From assembly GCA_020634975.1 (NCBI GenBank), contig JACKAQ010000001.1, positions 620,001 to 684,000 of the forward strand: a stretch of 64,000 nucleotides of DNA, read 5' to 3'. Shown in pieces: positions 1 to 9,627 of this stretch. Both the position numbers and the translations under genes were made by a program. This DNA comes from JACKAQ01 sp020634975 [NCBI: Calditrichia bacterium]. Lineage in GTDB: Bacteria > Calditrichota > Calditrichia > RBG-13-44-9. Under the pieces are notes generated by a model, which worked only from the letters and a program-made list of their open reading frames with translations, ran no database searches and had not been told where the DNA came from. Within the stretch, counting starts at the first letter, position 1. The number at the start of each line of letters is the position of its first letter.

Positions 1-2079
1 CAACTCCGATCCGAATAGCGGTTTCCATTTGTCACCATAACCGACGAGTCGGTAACGGATCTCGAAATGCCGTTGGTGCACAAATGTCAACACTGCAATT
101 TTTACATTCAGCTCATTATTCTGATAAAAAATTTCGTTGGGTTTGCCACTAAAAATTGGCTGATCGCCCAAGGTTGCAGATTCAATCTTGATATTTGGCG
201 GTGTCGGATCTTGCCAATTATCCAAATCAGGATGATAATGGCTCAGCCCTTCTATGGTTGCCATCCAAATGCTGCCATCGTGATCCAGATAAAACCCACC
301 GGCATTAGATTCATAACTGGCAAATCCCTCTAAAGGACTGTAATTAAAGAAATTAGTGCTATCAAAACAATCGACGCCACGGGCAGTGCCAAACCACATA
401 TTTCCTTTCGCATCGCGACCGATCGAGTAAACGGCATTGTTGTTAAGCCCGTTTGCGGTTGAATATGTTTTGAAAATTTCGCCGTCGAATCGGGTGACGC
501 CGTACGAGCCGTGATAACCAAACCAAATTTCGCCGGGCGCGCCTTCTGCAATAAAATAAACGTTATCCGATGCCAGCCCATCGTTGACTGTGTAAGTTTT
601 CCATTGGTTGCCATCCCACCGGGAAAGGCCATTTTTGCCGCTGATCCAAACATTCCCGAGATAATCGATACAAATTCGACTGTTCGTAAAAATCTGATTT
701 GGCACTTCGATTCTCTCAACTTCCGAACCGGTATATCGGACAACGCCATTGTGCAAACTTGCAATCCAGATATTCCCGGATTGATCTCCTACAATTCGGT
801 TTACCCGCCCGAGATGTTGAAAAATTTCCGGATTCTGAAATTTGCCATTTGCAAACTGGCTGACACCTCGATGGGCGCCAATCCATATCACCCCTTTTTC
901 ATCTTCGTAAAGGTCGTAAATACGTTCGTTGTTCAGCCCGTTTTTTTTGCCGTAGACTTGCCAGTTGTTTCCGTCAAAAGTGTTTAGCCCTTCGATGGTA
1001 CCCACCCACAACAAATTATTTTTATCCCGCAACACCGGGCGAACGATTTGCGCACCCAAACCATCTTTCATGGTGTAATTGGTAAACGCTCGTCCGGTAA
1101 ATTGTGCCAAACCGCCAAATCCGCCGAACCACATTATCCCGTCGATATCCTGCCAAATTGCCCGGACATCCATAAAAGGAAATCCGTTTTCCTGCCGGAT
1201 GCGGTAAACTGAATCCATCGTCGCATGAGCGATGCCATTGTATGTTCCCACCCAAATCCCACTTTGATTATCGGGATACATTGTATTTATTTCAGAATCT
1301 AAAGTGATAATTTTAATGGGTTTATGATTTTCGCTATCCGAAAAATCTTCGCTGAGTACCGCGATCTTTTCATCAAAACTAATCCAGAAATTATGCTGTT
1401 TATCCTGACAAATATTGCTGATAACCGCGCTATCCGGGATAGCCTCATTTTTGAATTTTTTAAAGCGATTGAAGTTTAAATAATACAACCCGGATTTGCA
1501 GACTACCCACACTCGCTGGTGTTCGTCCAGCATCAGTTTCCGAATTCCCAAATTAGGAATGCCGTCATTTTCATCGTAATATTTAAATTGATTGCCGTCC
1601 CACATTGCCAGCCCGCTATACCCGCCAAACCAAACCTGACCGGCACGATCCACTACAATCGATTCGATAACTGTTGGTGATGATTTGGGCTCAGAATAGT
1701 TAACAAAACCATTGGTAGCATCCCAGGAAGCCAACCCCATAAAATTGCCGATCCAAATTTTACCGTCTGCACCTTTAGCAAGCGCATTAATAAAATCATT
1801 GTGAAGCCCGTCGGCAATGTTAAACGCTTTGAAATGCCTGCCGTTAAAACGGTTCAATCCGGCCTGGGTGCCAATCCATAAATAACCGTCATCATCCTGA
1901 AGGATGCTTTCCACCACCATTTGCGAAAGACCTTCATCCCCACCAAAACGCCGAAATGTATATTGTTGCGCAACCAACGAACTGAAACCGGAAATGCAAA
2001 TGACAGAAAATATCGCCCGCCTCAGAAACACAGTGAAGGAAACGCTGTATTTATAAACATTTACGTTGATTTTTTTCAT
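1..2079 (-). CDS. Two-component-regulator propeller sensor protein (N-terminal 693 residues; continues off the left edge)
   Basis: The minus-strand frame is open from an ATG at 2079 to the window edge, so only the N-terminal 693 residues are visible. It starts with MKKINVNV and a hydrophobic, signal-like stretch ending near residue 39 (SSLVAQQ). About 14 repeats of roughly 40 residues follow, each with a core such as LWIG, IWIG, VWFG or MWFG, the signature of two-component-regulator propeller repeats. Fourteen repeats fit two seven-bladed propellers. After about residue 640 the sequence (PPNIKIESATL, then VLTFVHQRHFEIRYRL) looks like a Y_Y_Y domain. In this family that domain is usually followed by a membrane helix and a histidine kinase, often with a receiver and AraC domain (hybrid two-component systems of Bacteroidetes). 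Whether a kinase follows cannot be seen. No clear ribosome binding site precedes the ATG. An extracytoplasmic sensor is likely; the ligand is unknown. Confidence 0.85.
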   Translation of the reverse strand, partial: MKKINVNVYKYSVSFTVFLRRAIFSVICISGFSSLVAQQYTFRRFGGDEGLSQMVVESILQDDDGYLWIGTQAGLNRFNGRHFKAFNIADGLHNDFINALAKGADGKIWIGNFMGLASWDATNGFVNYSEPKSSPTVIESIVVDRAGQVWFGGYSGLAMWDGNQFKYYDENDGIPNLGIRKLMLDEHQRVWVVCKSGLYYLNFNRFKKFKNEAIPDSAVISNICQDKQHNFWISFDEKIAVLSEDFSDSENHKPIKIITLDSEINTMYPDNQSGIWVGTYNGIAHATMDSVYRIRQENGFPFMDVRAIWQDIDGIMWFGGFGGLAQFTGRAFTNYTMKDGLGAQIVRPVLRDKNNLLWVGTIEGLNTFDGNNWQVYGKKNGLNNERIYDLYEDEKGVIWIGAHRGVSQFANGKFQNPEIFQHLGRVNRIVGDQSGNIWIASLHNGVVRYTGSEVERIEVPNQIFTNSRICIDYLGNVWISGKNGLSRWDGNQWKTYTVNDGLASDNVYFIAEGAPGEIWFGYHGSYGVTRFDGEIFKTYSTANGLNNNAVYSIGRDAKGNMWFGTARGVDCFDSTNFFNYSPLEGFASYESNAGGFYLDHDGSIWMATIEGLSHYHPDLDNWQDPTPPNIKIESATLGDQPIFSGKPNEIFYQNNELNVKIAVLTFVHQRHFEIRYRLVGYGDKWKPLFGSEL

Positions 2080-2459
2080 AAAATCATTTCATCAACTTAT
2101 TGAAGTAATCGTTATTAAAAACAGAAAGTTGTTAAACACAATCGAACCACTGAATACATTTATAACAACCAGCTTTACACCTGCAACATCTCTTACAGGA
2201 TATCTAAAGCATCGTTAAAAACCTGAATTTCTTAACTTTTATAACAATAAATTAACATTTGAAATAAAACCGCTTCGCAGACAAGATGCCCTGCGAATGA
2301 TTTCGCGATTCCCAGTTGCCAAACACCTGTTTGTATTGCGGATGTGGAATTATTGGAAGCTTTGATTTAGATGGAAATTCGCTTAAATTTACCGTTTAAC
2401 AATTGATTTTTCAGCGACAACGCCAATAACCGGGCAGAACGAACAGAGGAAATTCATCG
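2080..2459. other. Divergent intergenic region, 380 bp
   Basis: This A+T-rich spacer lies between the minus-strand propeller sensor and the plus-strand 372-residue protein, so it should hold two divergent promoters. No convincing -35/-10 pair was recognised. A 7-bp inverted repeat, TTCGCAG (2274-2280) and CTGCGAA (2291-2297), has a 10-nt loop and no T-run. An AGAGGA ribosome binding site (2445-2450) sits 9 nt before the plus-strand ATG. No gene or RNA was recognised. Confidence 0.5.
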
Positions 2460-3578
2460 ATGGGAAAAAAGAATAAAAAACAAACGCAAAAAAAGCAGCA
2501 GGCAAAAGCATTAAAACGCAGGGCTGTTCAAAAAGAGAATAAAAAAGTGAGCAACCTGATGAAAGCGAAGCGCAAAACGCCCGGGATGCCCGGCGTTCCC
2601 GGCGGAATTCCACCGCAAATGCGCGCTGTTGCAGAACATTTGATGACATTTTCGATGCCGATTTTTGAATTGGCACAGCCGCAAACGCCCGGACAAATCA
2701 ATGCGCTGGCAGCTATTATCCAAAACTGGTGGGCGGCATTTGAGGTGCAGGATACCGAAGAACGCGCCAAAATGCTGGCAACCCTGGAACCGGCTTACCT
2801 CAGCCAGCCGTGGGCAAAATTGCCATTTGATGAATTGACCGAAATTTTGCTCAAACGCCACATTTCGCTGGTGCCGAAATCGCACACAGAAGAAGAATTG
2901 AGCCGTTTCTCGCCTGAAGAGCTGGAAGCTGCGATGAATATTTCTTTCAGCGATGAAACAGCAGAAGATGCGACGGAAGCTGAAATCGCCGAGGTTGTTG
3001 ACGTCGAAACCGAGACGGTTGCTGCCGAAAAACCAACATCCGATATCGAGCCGCTTTCCCGTGAAATTCCGTTGGAGAGCGCGCTTTCACACGACGTTAT
3101 TTTTGCAACAGCAGATGCGAAAGCCATCGAGACGCTGCAAACATTGGGCAAATCGCTGAAAGCGGATTATCAGAAAATCGATTTTATCGATTCAGAAAAT
3201 CCGTTGCTGAAACAACTGGCTGAATTTCAACAGCAGGCCGGCAAACAATTTTTGGATACAATCGCCAAAAACGGTGCACCGGCGGCAGTCGTAAAATCGC
3301 TGAAAAACGGTATCACGCCGTTCCACCGGGATTTTTTGGGCGAATATCACCAAAGCAGTTTGCTGAACACTCAACCCGATCAATTTGAAGAATATTTGAT
3401 GGATTATTACATTCGTAAAGTTTCGCGATCAGCAGACAGCGATGCCTATTTGCTCGATGGCTTCAAACAGTTCTGGACATTCTTGAACGCGTTGGAACTG
3501 GTTGACGACATCGCCCCGATGCTCGAATGTATTGAAGATATCCGCAATGAATTTGAAGAAGAAATTCAGGAAAGCTAA
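2460..3578 (+). CDS. Hypothetical protein with a basic N-terminal tail and acidic centre
   Basis: I do not recognise this 372-residue protein. It opens with an extremely basic, lysine/glutamine-rich tail (residues 1-45, starting MGKKNKKQTQKKQQ). A short glycine/proline stretch (TPGMPGVPGG) follows, then a probably helical region of about 100 residues. An acidic low-complexity linker lies near residues 140-200, and there is a helical C-terminal part (about 205-372). No signal peptide or membrane segment is visible, so it is probably cytoplasmic. The basic tail could bind nucleic acid or ribosomes; that is inference only. AGAGGA lies 9 nt before the ATG and supports this start. The Mrp gene follows 70 bp downstream on the same strand. 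Confidence 0.75.
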   Translation: MGKKNKKQTQKKQQAKALKRRAVQKENKKVSNLMKAKRKTPGMPGVPGGIPPQMRAVAEHLMTFSMPIFELAQPQTPGQINALAAIIQNWWAAFEVQDTEERAKMLATLEPAYLSQPWAKLPFDELTEILLKRHISLVPKSHTEEELSRFSPEELEAAMNISFSDETAEDATEAEIAEVVDVETETVAAEKPTSDIEPLSREIPLESALSHDVIFATADAKAIETLQTLGKSLKADYQKIDFIDSENPLLKQLAEFQQQAGKQFLDTIAKNGAPAAVVKSLKNGITPFHRDFLGEYHQSSLLNTQPDQFEEYLMDYYIRKVSRSADSDAYLLDGFKQFWTFLNALELVDDIAPMLECIEDIRNEFEEEIQES

Positions 3579-3648
3579 TCGCCTTAGCTGTTGTTTTTGT
3601 TAAACATAAACGATGTATTTTCGATTTGTATAAATAGAAAGGTTAATA

Positions 3649-4728
3649 ATGGAAAACCTGACAGAAGCCTCGGTGAGCGCTCTTTTGGAGCGAATTGAAT
3701 ATCCGGGGTTTACCAAAAATATTGTAGAATTTGGCATTGTGGATGACATTAAAATTCAGGGGAACCGGATTACCGTCAACCTCAAATTCAAAACGAAAGA
3801 TCCCCAAAAAAAACAGGCTGTCAAACAGGCAGTTCAGGAAAAATTGAAAGCCGATTTGCCGGATACCAAGATAATGGTTGTTGAAGGCATTCCCACGATG
3901 AATCCACTGGGCGCGGCGCCCAAACAAAATGATCCCTGGGCGGGACGGGCGGAAATCCCGGGCATCGGCAGCATTTTGGCGGTCGCCTCCGGAAAAGGCG
4001 GTGTGGGAAAATCCACCGTGGCAACCAACCTGGCAATTGCGCTGGCTGAAGAAGGGCTGAAAATCGGGCTGCTGGACAGCGATATTTACGGTCCCAGCGT
4101 GCACATCATGATGGGTGTAGAAGACAAACCGATGGTTAGCGAACACCAAAAGCTGGTGCCGATCGAAAAATTCAACATCAAAATGATGTCGATGGGCTTT
4201 ATTCTGGATCGCGATACACCGGTGATTTGGCGGGGACCGATGGTCATCAAAGCGCTGGATCAATTTTTGAATGATGTAGAATGGGGCGAACTGGATGTGC
4301 TGATTATCGATTTACCGCCCGGAACCGGCGACGCACAGCTGAGCCTCGTGCAGAAAACACCGATCACCGGAGCAGTTGTGGTCACTACGCCGCAGGAAGT
4401 TGCGCTGGTGGACGCCCGCCGCGGTTTCCAGATGTTCAAAAAATTGAGCATCCATACGTTCGGCATTATTGAAAACATGAGCTATTATTTGAACCCGGCA
4501 AATGGCGAACCGGTGTATATTTTTGGAAAAGGCGGTGGCGCCAAAGCCGCATACGAACTGGGTGCGCCGTTTTTGGGTGAAATTCCCATCGATCCCGCGG
4601 TTGCCGAAGCCGGCGACGCCGGAACGCCGCTGGTCGCCCGAAACGCAGACAGCGAAACCACAAAAGCATTCCGGGATGTTGCCCGCCAACTGATCGGCGA
4701 AGGACTGCTGGAACGCGTTGCCAAATAA
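3649..4728 (+). CDS. mrp: Mrp/NBP35-family P-loop ATPase (iron-sulfur carrier family) lacking all cysteines
   Basis: Mrp/ApbC proteins are cytoplasmic ATPases that carry iron-sulfur clusters to apoproteins. Residues 1-80 form an N-terminal MIP18/DUF59-type domain. The ParA/MinD-like ATPase follows, with the deviant Walker A GKGGVGKST at 115-123, DSDIYGPS at 143-150 and the family motif DLPPGTGDAQLSL from 221. The usual CxxC after ENMSY is replaced by NPAN (282-285), and the 359-residue protein contains no cysteine. It therefore cannot hold a cluster through the canonical ligands. Length and order are otherwise normal for a DUF59-Mrp fusion. AAAGG lies 6 nt before the ATG. The family call is firm; the cluster-carrier role is doubtful. 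Confidence 0.93.
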   Translation: MENLTEASVSALLERIEYPGFTKNIVEFGIVDDIKIQGNRITVNLKFKTKDPQKKQAVKQAVQEKLKADLPDTKIMVVEGIPTMNPLGAAPKQNDPWAGRAEIPGIGSILAVASGKGGVGKSTVATNLAIALAEEGLKIGLLDSDIYGPSVHIMMGVEDKPMVSEHQKLVPIEKFNIKMMSMGFILDRDTPVIWRGPMVIKALDQFLNDVEWGELDVLIIDLPPGTGDAQLSLVQKTPITGAVVVTTPQEVALVDARRGFQMFKKLSIHTFGIIENMSYYLNPANGEPVYIFGKGGGAKAAYELGAPFLGEIPIDPAVAEAGDAGTPLVARNADSETTKAFRDVARQLIGEGLLERVAK

Positions 4729-4756
4729 TTGTTATTTTTGAACTTATGCGTTTGAC

Positions 4757-4790
4757 AAAAAAAAAGCCGCATCGTATAAAACGATGCGGC
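4757..4790 (-). terminator. Rho-independent terminator after the two-component block
   Basis: A perfect 10-bp stem, GCCGCATCGT (4766-4775) with ACGATGCGGC (4781-4790), has a 5-nt loop. Read on the minus strand it is followed by an uninterrupted run of nine T (4765-4757). It lies about 40 bp beyond the stop of the minus-strand receiver gene. On the plus strand no T-run follows, so it does not obviously terminate mrp. Confidence 0.9.
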
Positions 4791-4831
4791 AGTTGGTAGG
4801 ATGTATGAGTGGGGGTTTTCAGTTTTTATTT

Positions 4832-5194
4832 TCAATCATATAAAATTTTGTTGATCAGCGAAAAAAGCTGTTCGCTTTCGAAAGGTTTTTCCAGGGTTTC
4901 AATTGCACCCAGTTTTTCGGCAATTTGTAAATACGGCACATTGTTTGTACCGGACATTGCCACAACCGGCACATCGGGGTATTTTTCAGTAAGCTCGCGA
5001 ATCAATTCAATGCCATCCATCTCTGGCATCAGCACATCGGTAATAATTAATTCGATATCTAAATTTTCATCTAAAATTGCTAACGCTCTTTTGCCATTTT
5101 CAGCATTCATCGCAGAATGATTGTACTGCATTAGCATTTTGCAAATGGCTCTTCTTGCTGATTCGCTATCATCCACGACCAATATTTTAGCCAT
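4832..5194 (-). CDS. Single-domain response regulator (CheY-like receiver)
   Basis: This 120-residue protein is one receiver domain with no output domain. It has the acidic pair in LVVDDSES, the phospho-acceptor aspartate in LIITDVLMPEMDG, the conserved threonine/serine position in VVAMSGT, and the lysine in LEKPFE. Such proteins shuttle phosphate or act by protein-protein contact. Its start overlaps the end of the upstream hybrid kinase gene by 8 bp, so the two are translationally coupled and the kinase is its likely partner. The gene ends the operon: a strong terminator lies just downstream. Confidence 0.93.
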   Translation of the reverse strand: MAKILVVDDSESARRAICKMLMQYNHSAMNAENGKRALAILDENLDIELIITDVLMPEMDGIELIRELTEKYPDVPVVAMSGTNNVPYLQIAEKLGAIETLEKPFESEQLFSLINKILYD

Positions 5195-7688
5195 GCTGCA
5201 TTGCCTCTATATGATTAGTTTTAATATTGTTACCGGACCTGCCGGAATCTATTGTTTTTCTGACACTTACAGATAAATCTTTAGCAGAAAAAGGCTTCAG
5301 TAAAAAATTTATGTTGTCGTTTTTTCGGGAAAAAACCGGATCATCGATAGAGTAACCTGTGATAAATAAAATTTTCAATTCCGGGCGTATTTTAGCCAAC
5401 ACCTGCGATAATTCCTTTCCGTTCATGCCGGGCATAACCATATCTGTAATCAACAAATCTATTTTCCGGGCATTTTCTTCGAAAATATTTAATGCGTCAT
5501 ATACATCGTTACTGACCAAAACATTGTATCCACAAACCGATAAAATGTCGCTAATCAGGTTCCGGACGTAACTTTCATCTTCAACGAGCAAAATGGTTTC
5601 TGTGCCTTTGGGCATATTTTCCACTGTAATTTCGTCCTGAACTTGCAGCGGTGGGGCTTTCATGTATGGAAAACACACCATCAATTGGGTGAATTCGCCT
5701 TCAACTGTTTCCAAATGAATGCCACCCGAATTCCGATTTGCGACATCATAAATGATCGATAGCCCCAATCCGGTACCCTGATTGTCCGATTTTGTGGTAA
5801 AAAACGGATCAAATATTTTTTTGCGAATCTCTTCCGGAATGCCTGAACCATTATCTTTTACAGAAATATAGACGTATTTTCCCGGTGAAACCGGTATCAC
5901 ATTGGGTTGATTGGCGTTGGTGATAACCATCAAACCCGTATCAATTTCGATGACGCCATTGTTGCCAACCGCATCCCGGGCATTAACCATCAGGTTCATT
6001 ACCACTTGCTCAATCATGCTGCTATCCGCGAATATCGTCAGCGGCTGGTCATACAAACGCCAAATTTGCTGCACATCTTCCCGGATCAACCGTTGCAGCA
6101 ATTTGTGAATATCTTCCAACATCTGGTTGACATCCATAAATTTTGGCCCTGCGGATTGATGCCTGCTAAAAGACAGTAATTGGCGGGTTAGCGCAGCAGC
6201 TTTTCTGCCGGCTTTGCTAATTTGCAAAATGCCTTCGCGAATTTCCGTTGTTTTGTTCATCCGGTGCAACATCAATTCCGCGTGCCCGTTAATCGCCGTC
6301 AGGATGTTGTTAAAATCATGTGCGATAACACCGGCTAACCGTCCCAACTCTTTTAATTTGTGGGAATGCATCAATTTATCTTCCGTTTCCCGAAGCTGCA
6401 ATTCGATTTCCTGCCGGTTCGTAACATCCCGGATAATTGCCAGTACGGGCGAGTGTTGCCCTCCCTTTTTGATCCGTGTAAAACAGCATTCCCCAAAACA
6501 AACGGCATCGCCAGATGTTATAAATCGTAAATTCTGCGTCGGGGGATTTATTCCGGTTGCCGTCTGTCGGATAAGCTGCATCGCAGTTTCCCGGTCATCT
6601 TCGTGAACAACTGTCCCAAAAGATTTGTTGAGAAAACGGTTGCGTTGCAACCCGGTTACCGTTTCGAATGCAGTATTCAACTGTTCAATCCGCCCGTTTT
6701 CTGAAAGAATCACAACCAGATCGCGGGCATGTTCAAACAGTTGAAACTGCTCAGTTGCATTCGAAATCCCCGATGTAACCTCCGACTTTACTGTTTCGGG
6801 GAATGCTTCTCCGCTCACTCTCCCAGCACGATGTTGCTCTTTATCCAACTCCGCAGAGATTTTTTTTGCAAAATAATTGAAAACAACCGTAGCTGTCGTT
6901 TTGTCAAAATGATTTTCGTTAATCAGTAAAATTAAATGTCCAATCGGTTGTTGTCCCGAATCGTAAATTTGTGAACTCCACCAACGGCTGAATGGCATGT
7001 TTTTGTCCGATACAATCGGTTCAAAATGAAAACCCGGCTCTGAAGTCGTTTCGATAATGGATTGAACAAATTCAGGATCTGGCAATTGAACGTCATCTGG
7101 TGATTGACAAAAAGGTAAAAAAGCCGTGGCCGTTTTTTGCGCGTTATTTTTGCAAGTGATAATTCCGGCTTGTGCCTGGGTTATATTAATAATGAGCTTG
7201 AGCACGTTTGACAAAAATGCCTTACCGCCCTCAGATTCAAGATGAATGCCCTGCAGCAAAATTTTTTCCCGGACTTTCGAGAGCCGGTTATCTCGTAACG
7301 TCAGCGATTGCTCGACAAGCTCAATAATATCTTTTCGGGTAAACGGTTTCTGCAGCCGCAATATTCCACGGGTCAACTCGCTGGTTGCAAACCAATACCC
7401 GGACATCATAATAATTTCGCAGTCCAGGTGAGTGCTGTAAATATACCGGACAAGTTCTTCGCCATTTTGGGCGTTTGACAACGCAAGATCAAGTATTGCA
7501 AGGTTTACGTTTTCTTCTTGCAGTATCTTCACAGCCTCATCAATATTCGAAGCTGTAAAAACCTGATAATTTTCCATTTGCAAAAACCGCGACAATGAAA
7601 ACCGGATAGATTCTTCATCATCCACAACCAAGACAGATGCGATTGGTTTGACATTCTTATCAGTTGTTCCCATTTCCCTTCCAAGCAT
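5187..7688 (-). CDS. Hybrid sensor histidine kinase (REC-PAS-HisKA-HATPase-REC)
   Basis: This 833-residue cytoplasmic kinase has no evident membrane segment. An N-terminal receiver (about 17-128) has Asp67 in LAILDLAL. A middle region (130-300) resembles a GAF-like sensor but is not certain. A PAS domain (about 315-428) follows, then HisKA with His457 in VIAHDFNN. The HATPase part has NLMVNARDAV, DNGSGIP and GTGLGLS. A C-terminal receiver has Asp749 in LLITDMVMPGMNG. It overlaps the downstream receiver gene by 8 bp. A sigma54-type promoter lies about 30 bp upstream, and the gene for a sigma54 activator is directly upstream. The start at 7688 has no clear ribosome site; a second in-frame ATG at 7673 follows GGAAGGG closely and is possible. 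The signal sensed is unknown. Confidence 0.93.
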   Translation of the reverse strand: MLGREMGTTDKNVKPIASVLVVDDEESIRFSLSRFLQMENYQVFTASNIDEAVKILQEENVNLAILDLALSNAQNGEELVRYIYSTHLDCEIIMMSGYWFATSELTRGILRLQKPFTRKDIIELVEQSLTLRDNRLSKVREKILLQGIHLESEGGKAFLSNVLKLIINITQAQAGIITCKNNAQKTATAFLPFCQSPDDVQLPDPEFVQSIIETTSEPGFHFEPIVSDKNMPFSRWWSSQIYDSGQQPIGHLILLINENHFDKTTATVVFNYFAKKISAELDKEQHRAGRVSGEAFPETVKSEVTSGISNATEQFQLFEHARDLVVILSENGRIEQLNTAFETVTGLQRNRFLNKSFGTVVHEDDRETAMQLIRQTATGINPPTQNLRFITSGDAVCFGECCFTRIKKGGQHSPVLAIIRDVTNRQEIELQLRETEDKLMHSHKLKELGRLAGVIAHDFNNILTAINGHAELMLHRMNKTTEIREGILQISKAGRKAAALTRQLLSFSRHQSAGPKFMDVNQMLEDIHKLLQRLIREDVQQIWRLYDQPLTIFADSSMIEQVVMNLMVNARDAVGNNGVIEIDTGLMVITNANQPNVIPVSPGKYVYISVKDNGSGIPEEIRKKIFDPFFTTKSDNQGTGLGLSIIYDVANRNSGGIHLETVEGEFTQLMVCFPYMKAPPLQVQDEITVENMPKGTETILLVEDESYVRNLISDILSVCGYNVLVSNDVYDALNIFEENARKIDLLITDMVMPGMNGKELSQVLAKIRPELKILFITGYSIDDPVFSRKNDNINFLLKPFSAKDLSVSVRKTIDSGRSGNNIKTNHIEAMQHG

Positions 7689-7717
7689 GGATTAAATCCG
7701 TTAGTTCACAAAGGGAA

Positions 7718-7733
7718 TGCGAAAACAATGCCA
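7718..7733 (-). promoter_or_regulatory. Candidate sigma54 (-24/-12) promoter
   Basis: The minus strand reads TGGCATTGTTTTCGCA, with GG and GC separated by exactly 10 nt as required for the -24/-12 elements (family consensus TGGCAC-N5-TTGC). The predicted transcript start is near 7706, about 18 nt before the hybrid-kinase ATG at 7688. A sigma54 activator gene and an inverted repeat at enhancer distance lie immediately upstream, which strengthens the call. Confidence 0.65.
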
Positions 7734-7810
7734 GTTTTTACGACACTGCAAAACTCATTGTTTTTATTGAACTTAGGAGAGATTGTTAAATGACAATTTA
7801 CAACAAAAAC

Positions 7811-7856
7811 TGTAACATGTAACATGTATCATGTTACGAACATGTTACATGTTACA
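7811..7856. promoter_or_regulatory. 16-bp inverted repeat, candidate enhancer site for the NtrC-type regulator
   Basis: TGTAACATGTAACATG (7811-7826) is repeated exactly in inverted form as CATGTTACATGTTACA (7841-7856). The 14-nt spacer itself carries further copies of the CATGTTAC half. The centre lies about 125 bp upstream of the predicted sigma54 start, a typical enhancer distance. It could also fold in RNA and, with the GTTTTTG that follows on the minus strand, act as a weak terminator for the activator gene. The stem is A+T-rich, so an operator role seems more likely. Confidence 0.6.
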
Positions 7857-7871
7857 AAAAATTCTGCACCG

Positions 7872-9608
7872 CTATCCTTCGTCAGAAAAATCCATTTTCT
7901 CAATTTTGCGATAAACCGTTTGTCGGCTGATGCCGAGTAACCGCGCGGCTTTGGCTTTATTTCCACCTGTTTTTCGCAGTGCATCTTCAATTACTTCCGG
8001 CGGTATTTCCTGCACACCAGAACTATCATTTAGATGATGTATTTTTTTGCTGCGAGTGATTGCCGGTGGTAAATGCTCTAAACGGATTCTGTTTTCCTGG
8101 CATACAATAAATGCTCGTTCAAGCGCATGTTTAAGCTCCCGAACGTTTCCGGGCCATTGATAATTTATTAATTTTTCCATCGCCTCAGGCGCTACACCCT
8201 GAATGTCTTTTCCAAATTTTGCAGAAAATATCTCACAGAAATGGGAAATCAGTAGTGGGATATCTTCCATTCGTTCCCGCAATGGGCTGATATTTATTTC
8301 CATCACCTGAAGCCGGTAATACAAATCCTCGCGAAATGTTTTTTTGGCGACACAGTCTTCCAAATTTGCGTTAGTTGCCGCCAAAATCCGGACATCCACT
8401 TCAATTTTCCGGTTTTCACCAAGTCGTTCGATGGTTTTTTCCTGAATTACACGGAGCAGTTTTGCCTGAATTTGCAGTGGCATATCACCTATTTCATCTA
8501 AAAATAGTGTGCCGCCATCTGCGGCTTCAAATCGCCCGATGCGATTCGTGTTCGCACCGGTAAATGCGCCTTTCACATAACCGAACAGCTCGCTTTCCAG
8601 CAATGTTTCCGGAATTGCCGCACAATTTACCGAAATAAACGGTTCGTTTTTTTTCGAGCCGGCCTGATGAATCGCCCGTGCAACCATTTCTTTGCCGGTA
8701 CCGCTTTCTCCGCGAATCAGAACGGTAGAATCAACATCTGCAAGATAATTAATCAGTTCGAAAACGCTTTGCATTTGCGGCGATTTCCCGATTATCTGAT
8801 AAAATTTGTGCTGTTCCAGCAACGCGTTTTCCAGCTCTACCAACCGGGTTTGGTCGCGAATTAACAGCACTGCGCCCATGGATTTATGTTTATTATCCAG
8901 TAATGGCATTCCGGAAAGCTGCAAAGAGTAGAGCTTTCGGTCCGGCGATTTATATCGGTAGTCCAATTCCGGCATGGTTTTATTGTGCCGGATAACATCC
9001 GACAATATCTCCAGACACGTTTTTTTTAACGGATTGTCATCTGTCAACGGAAGGTTATTTTCAATATCCAATGGGTTGAGCTCGCACAGCAAACGCGCTT
9101 TCTCGTTTGCTGCGGTTATCCGAAAATTTTCATCCGTTGTTAAAATACCGTCCTTAACGCTGCGAAATATCGCATCCAGATGTTTGCGATATTTGTCGTT
9201 TTCAGCAACGATCCGTTGCTTCTCTTCGTTCAGTTTTTTGTGTTGTAGTGCCAGTTGGGTAGTTTGCAGCAGCCGGTCTTTCCGGATCGGTTTGGGCAAA
9301 TAATCGAACGCGCCCAACCGTAATGCGGCAGAGGCTGTGGTTACATTCGGGTCACCGGTGATCATGATTACCGGACAATCCAGCCCGGATTGGCGAACCG
9401 CGTGAAGAACATCGATACCGTTTTTTTCCCCGAGCATAATATCAGCAAAAACAACATCTAAAGGTGTTTTATTTATATGTTCAAGCGCTTCCGAATAGTT
9501 GGCCGCAAGCGAAACATTGTATTGTTCCTGTTTCAAAAACATCATAAACGTTCGACGAATGCTTTCTTCGTCATCAACGATCAAAATATTTCCTTTGACT
9601 GCTTCCAT
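7872..9608 (-). CDS. Sigma54-dependent response regulator (REC-PAS-AAA+-Fis HTH)
   Basis: This 578-residue NtrC-family activator drives sigma54 RNA polymerase by ATP hydrolysis. The receiver (1-120) has Asp56 in [13 protein letters not shown]-like domain lies near 142-255. The AAA+ core (about 270-500) has Walker A GESGTGKE (300-307) and the sigma54-contact motif GAFTGA (347-352). The C-terminal Fis-type helix-turn-helix contains [20 protein letters not shown]. The extra PAS between receiver and AAA+ suggests a second input. It lies 19 bp after the upstream kinase gene, so kinase and regulator form a cognate pair. It probably acts on the promoter at 7718-7733. The start has only a weak ribosome site. 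Confidence 0.95.
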   Translation of the reverse strand: MEAVKGNILIVDDEESIRRTFMMFLKQEQYNVSLAANYSEALEHINKTPLDVVFADIMLGEKNGIDVLHAVRQSGLDCPVIMITGDPNVTTASAALRLGAFDYLPKPIRKDRLLQTTQLALQHKKLNEEKQRIVAENDKYRKHLDAIFRSVKDGILTTDENFRITAANEKARLLCELNPLDIENNLPLTDDNPLKKTCLEILSDVIRHNKTMPELDYRYKSPDRKLYSLQLSGMPLLDNKHKSMGAVLLIRDQTRLVELENALLEQHKFYQIIGKSPQMQSVFELINYLADVDSTVLIRGESGTGKEMVARAIHQAGSKKNEPFISVNCAAIPETLLESELFGYVKGAFTGANTNRIGRFEAADGGTLFLDEIGDMPLQIQAKLLRVIQEKTIERLGENRKIEVDVRILAATNANLEDCVAKKTFREDLYYRLQVMEINISPLRERMEDIPLLISHFCEIFSAKFGKDIQGVAPEAMEKLINYQWPGNVRELKHALERAFIVCQENRIRLEHLPPAITRSKKIHHLNDSSGVQEIPPEVIEDALRKTGGNKAKAARLLGISRQTVYRKIEKMDFSDEG

Positions 9609-9627
9609 ATCCCGTCAAGTTAAATTT

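Noticed and set aside
7811-7856. The 16-bp inverted repeat as a normal rho-independent terminator
   Set aside because: The stem is A+T-rich and the following T-run is short. The position between an activator gene and a -24/-12 promoter fits an enhancer better, though both remain possible.
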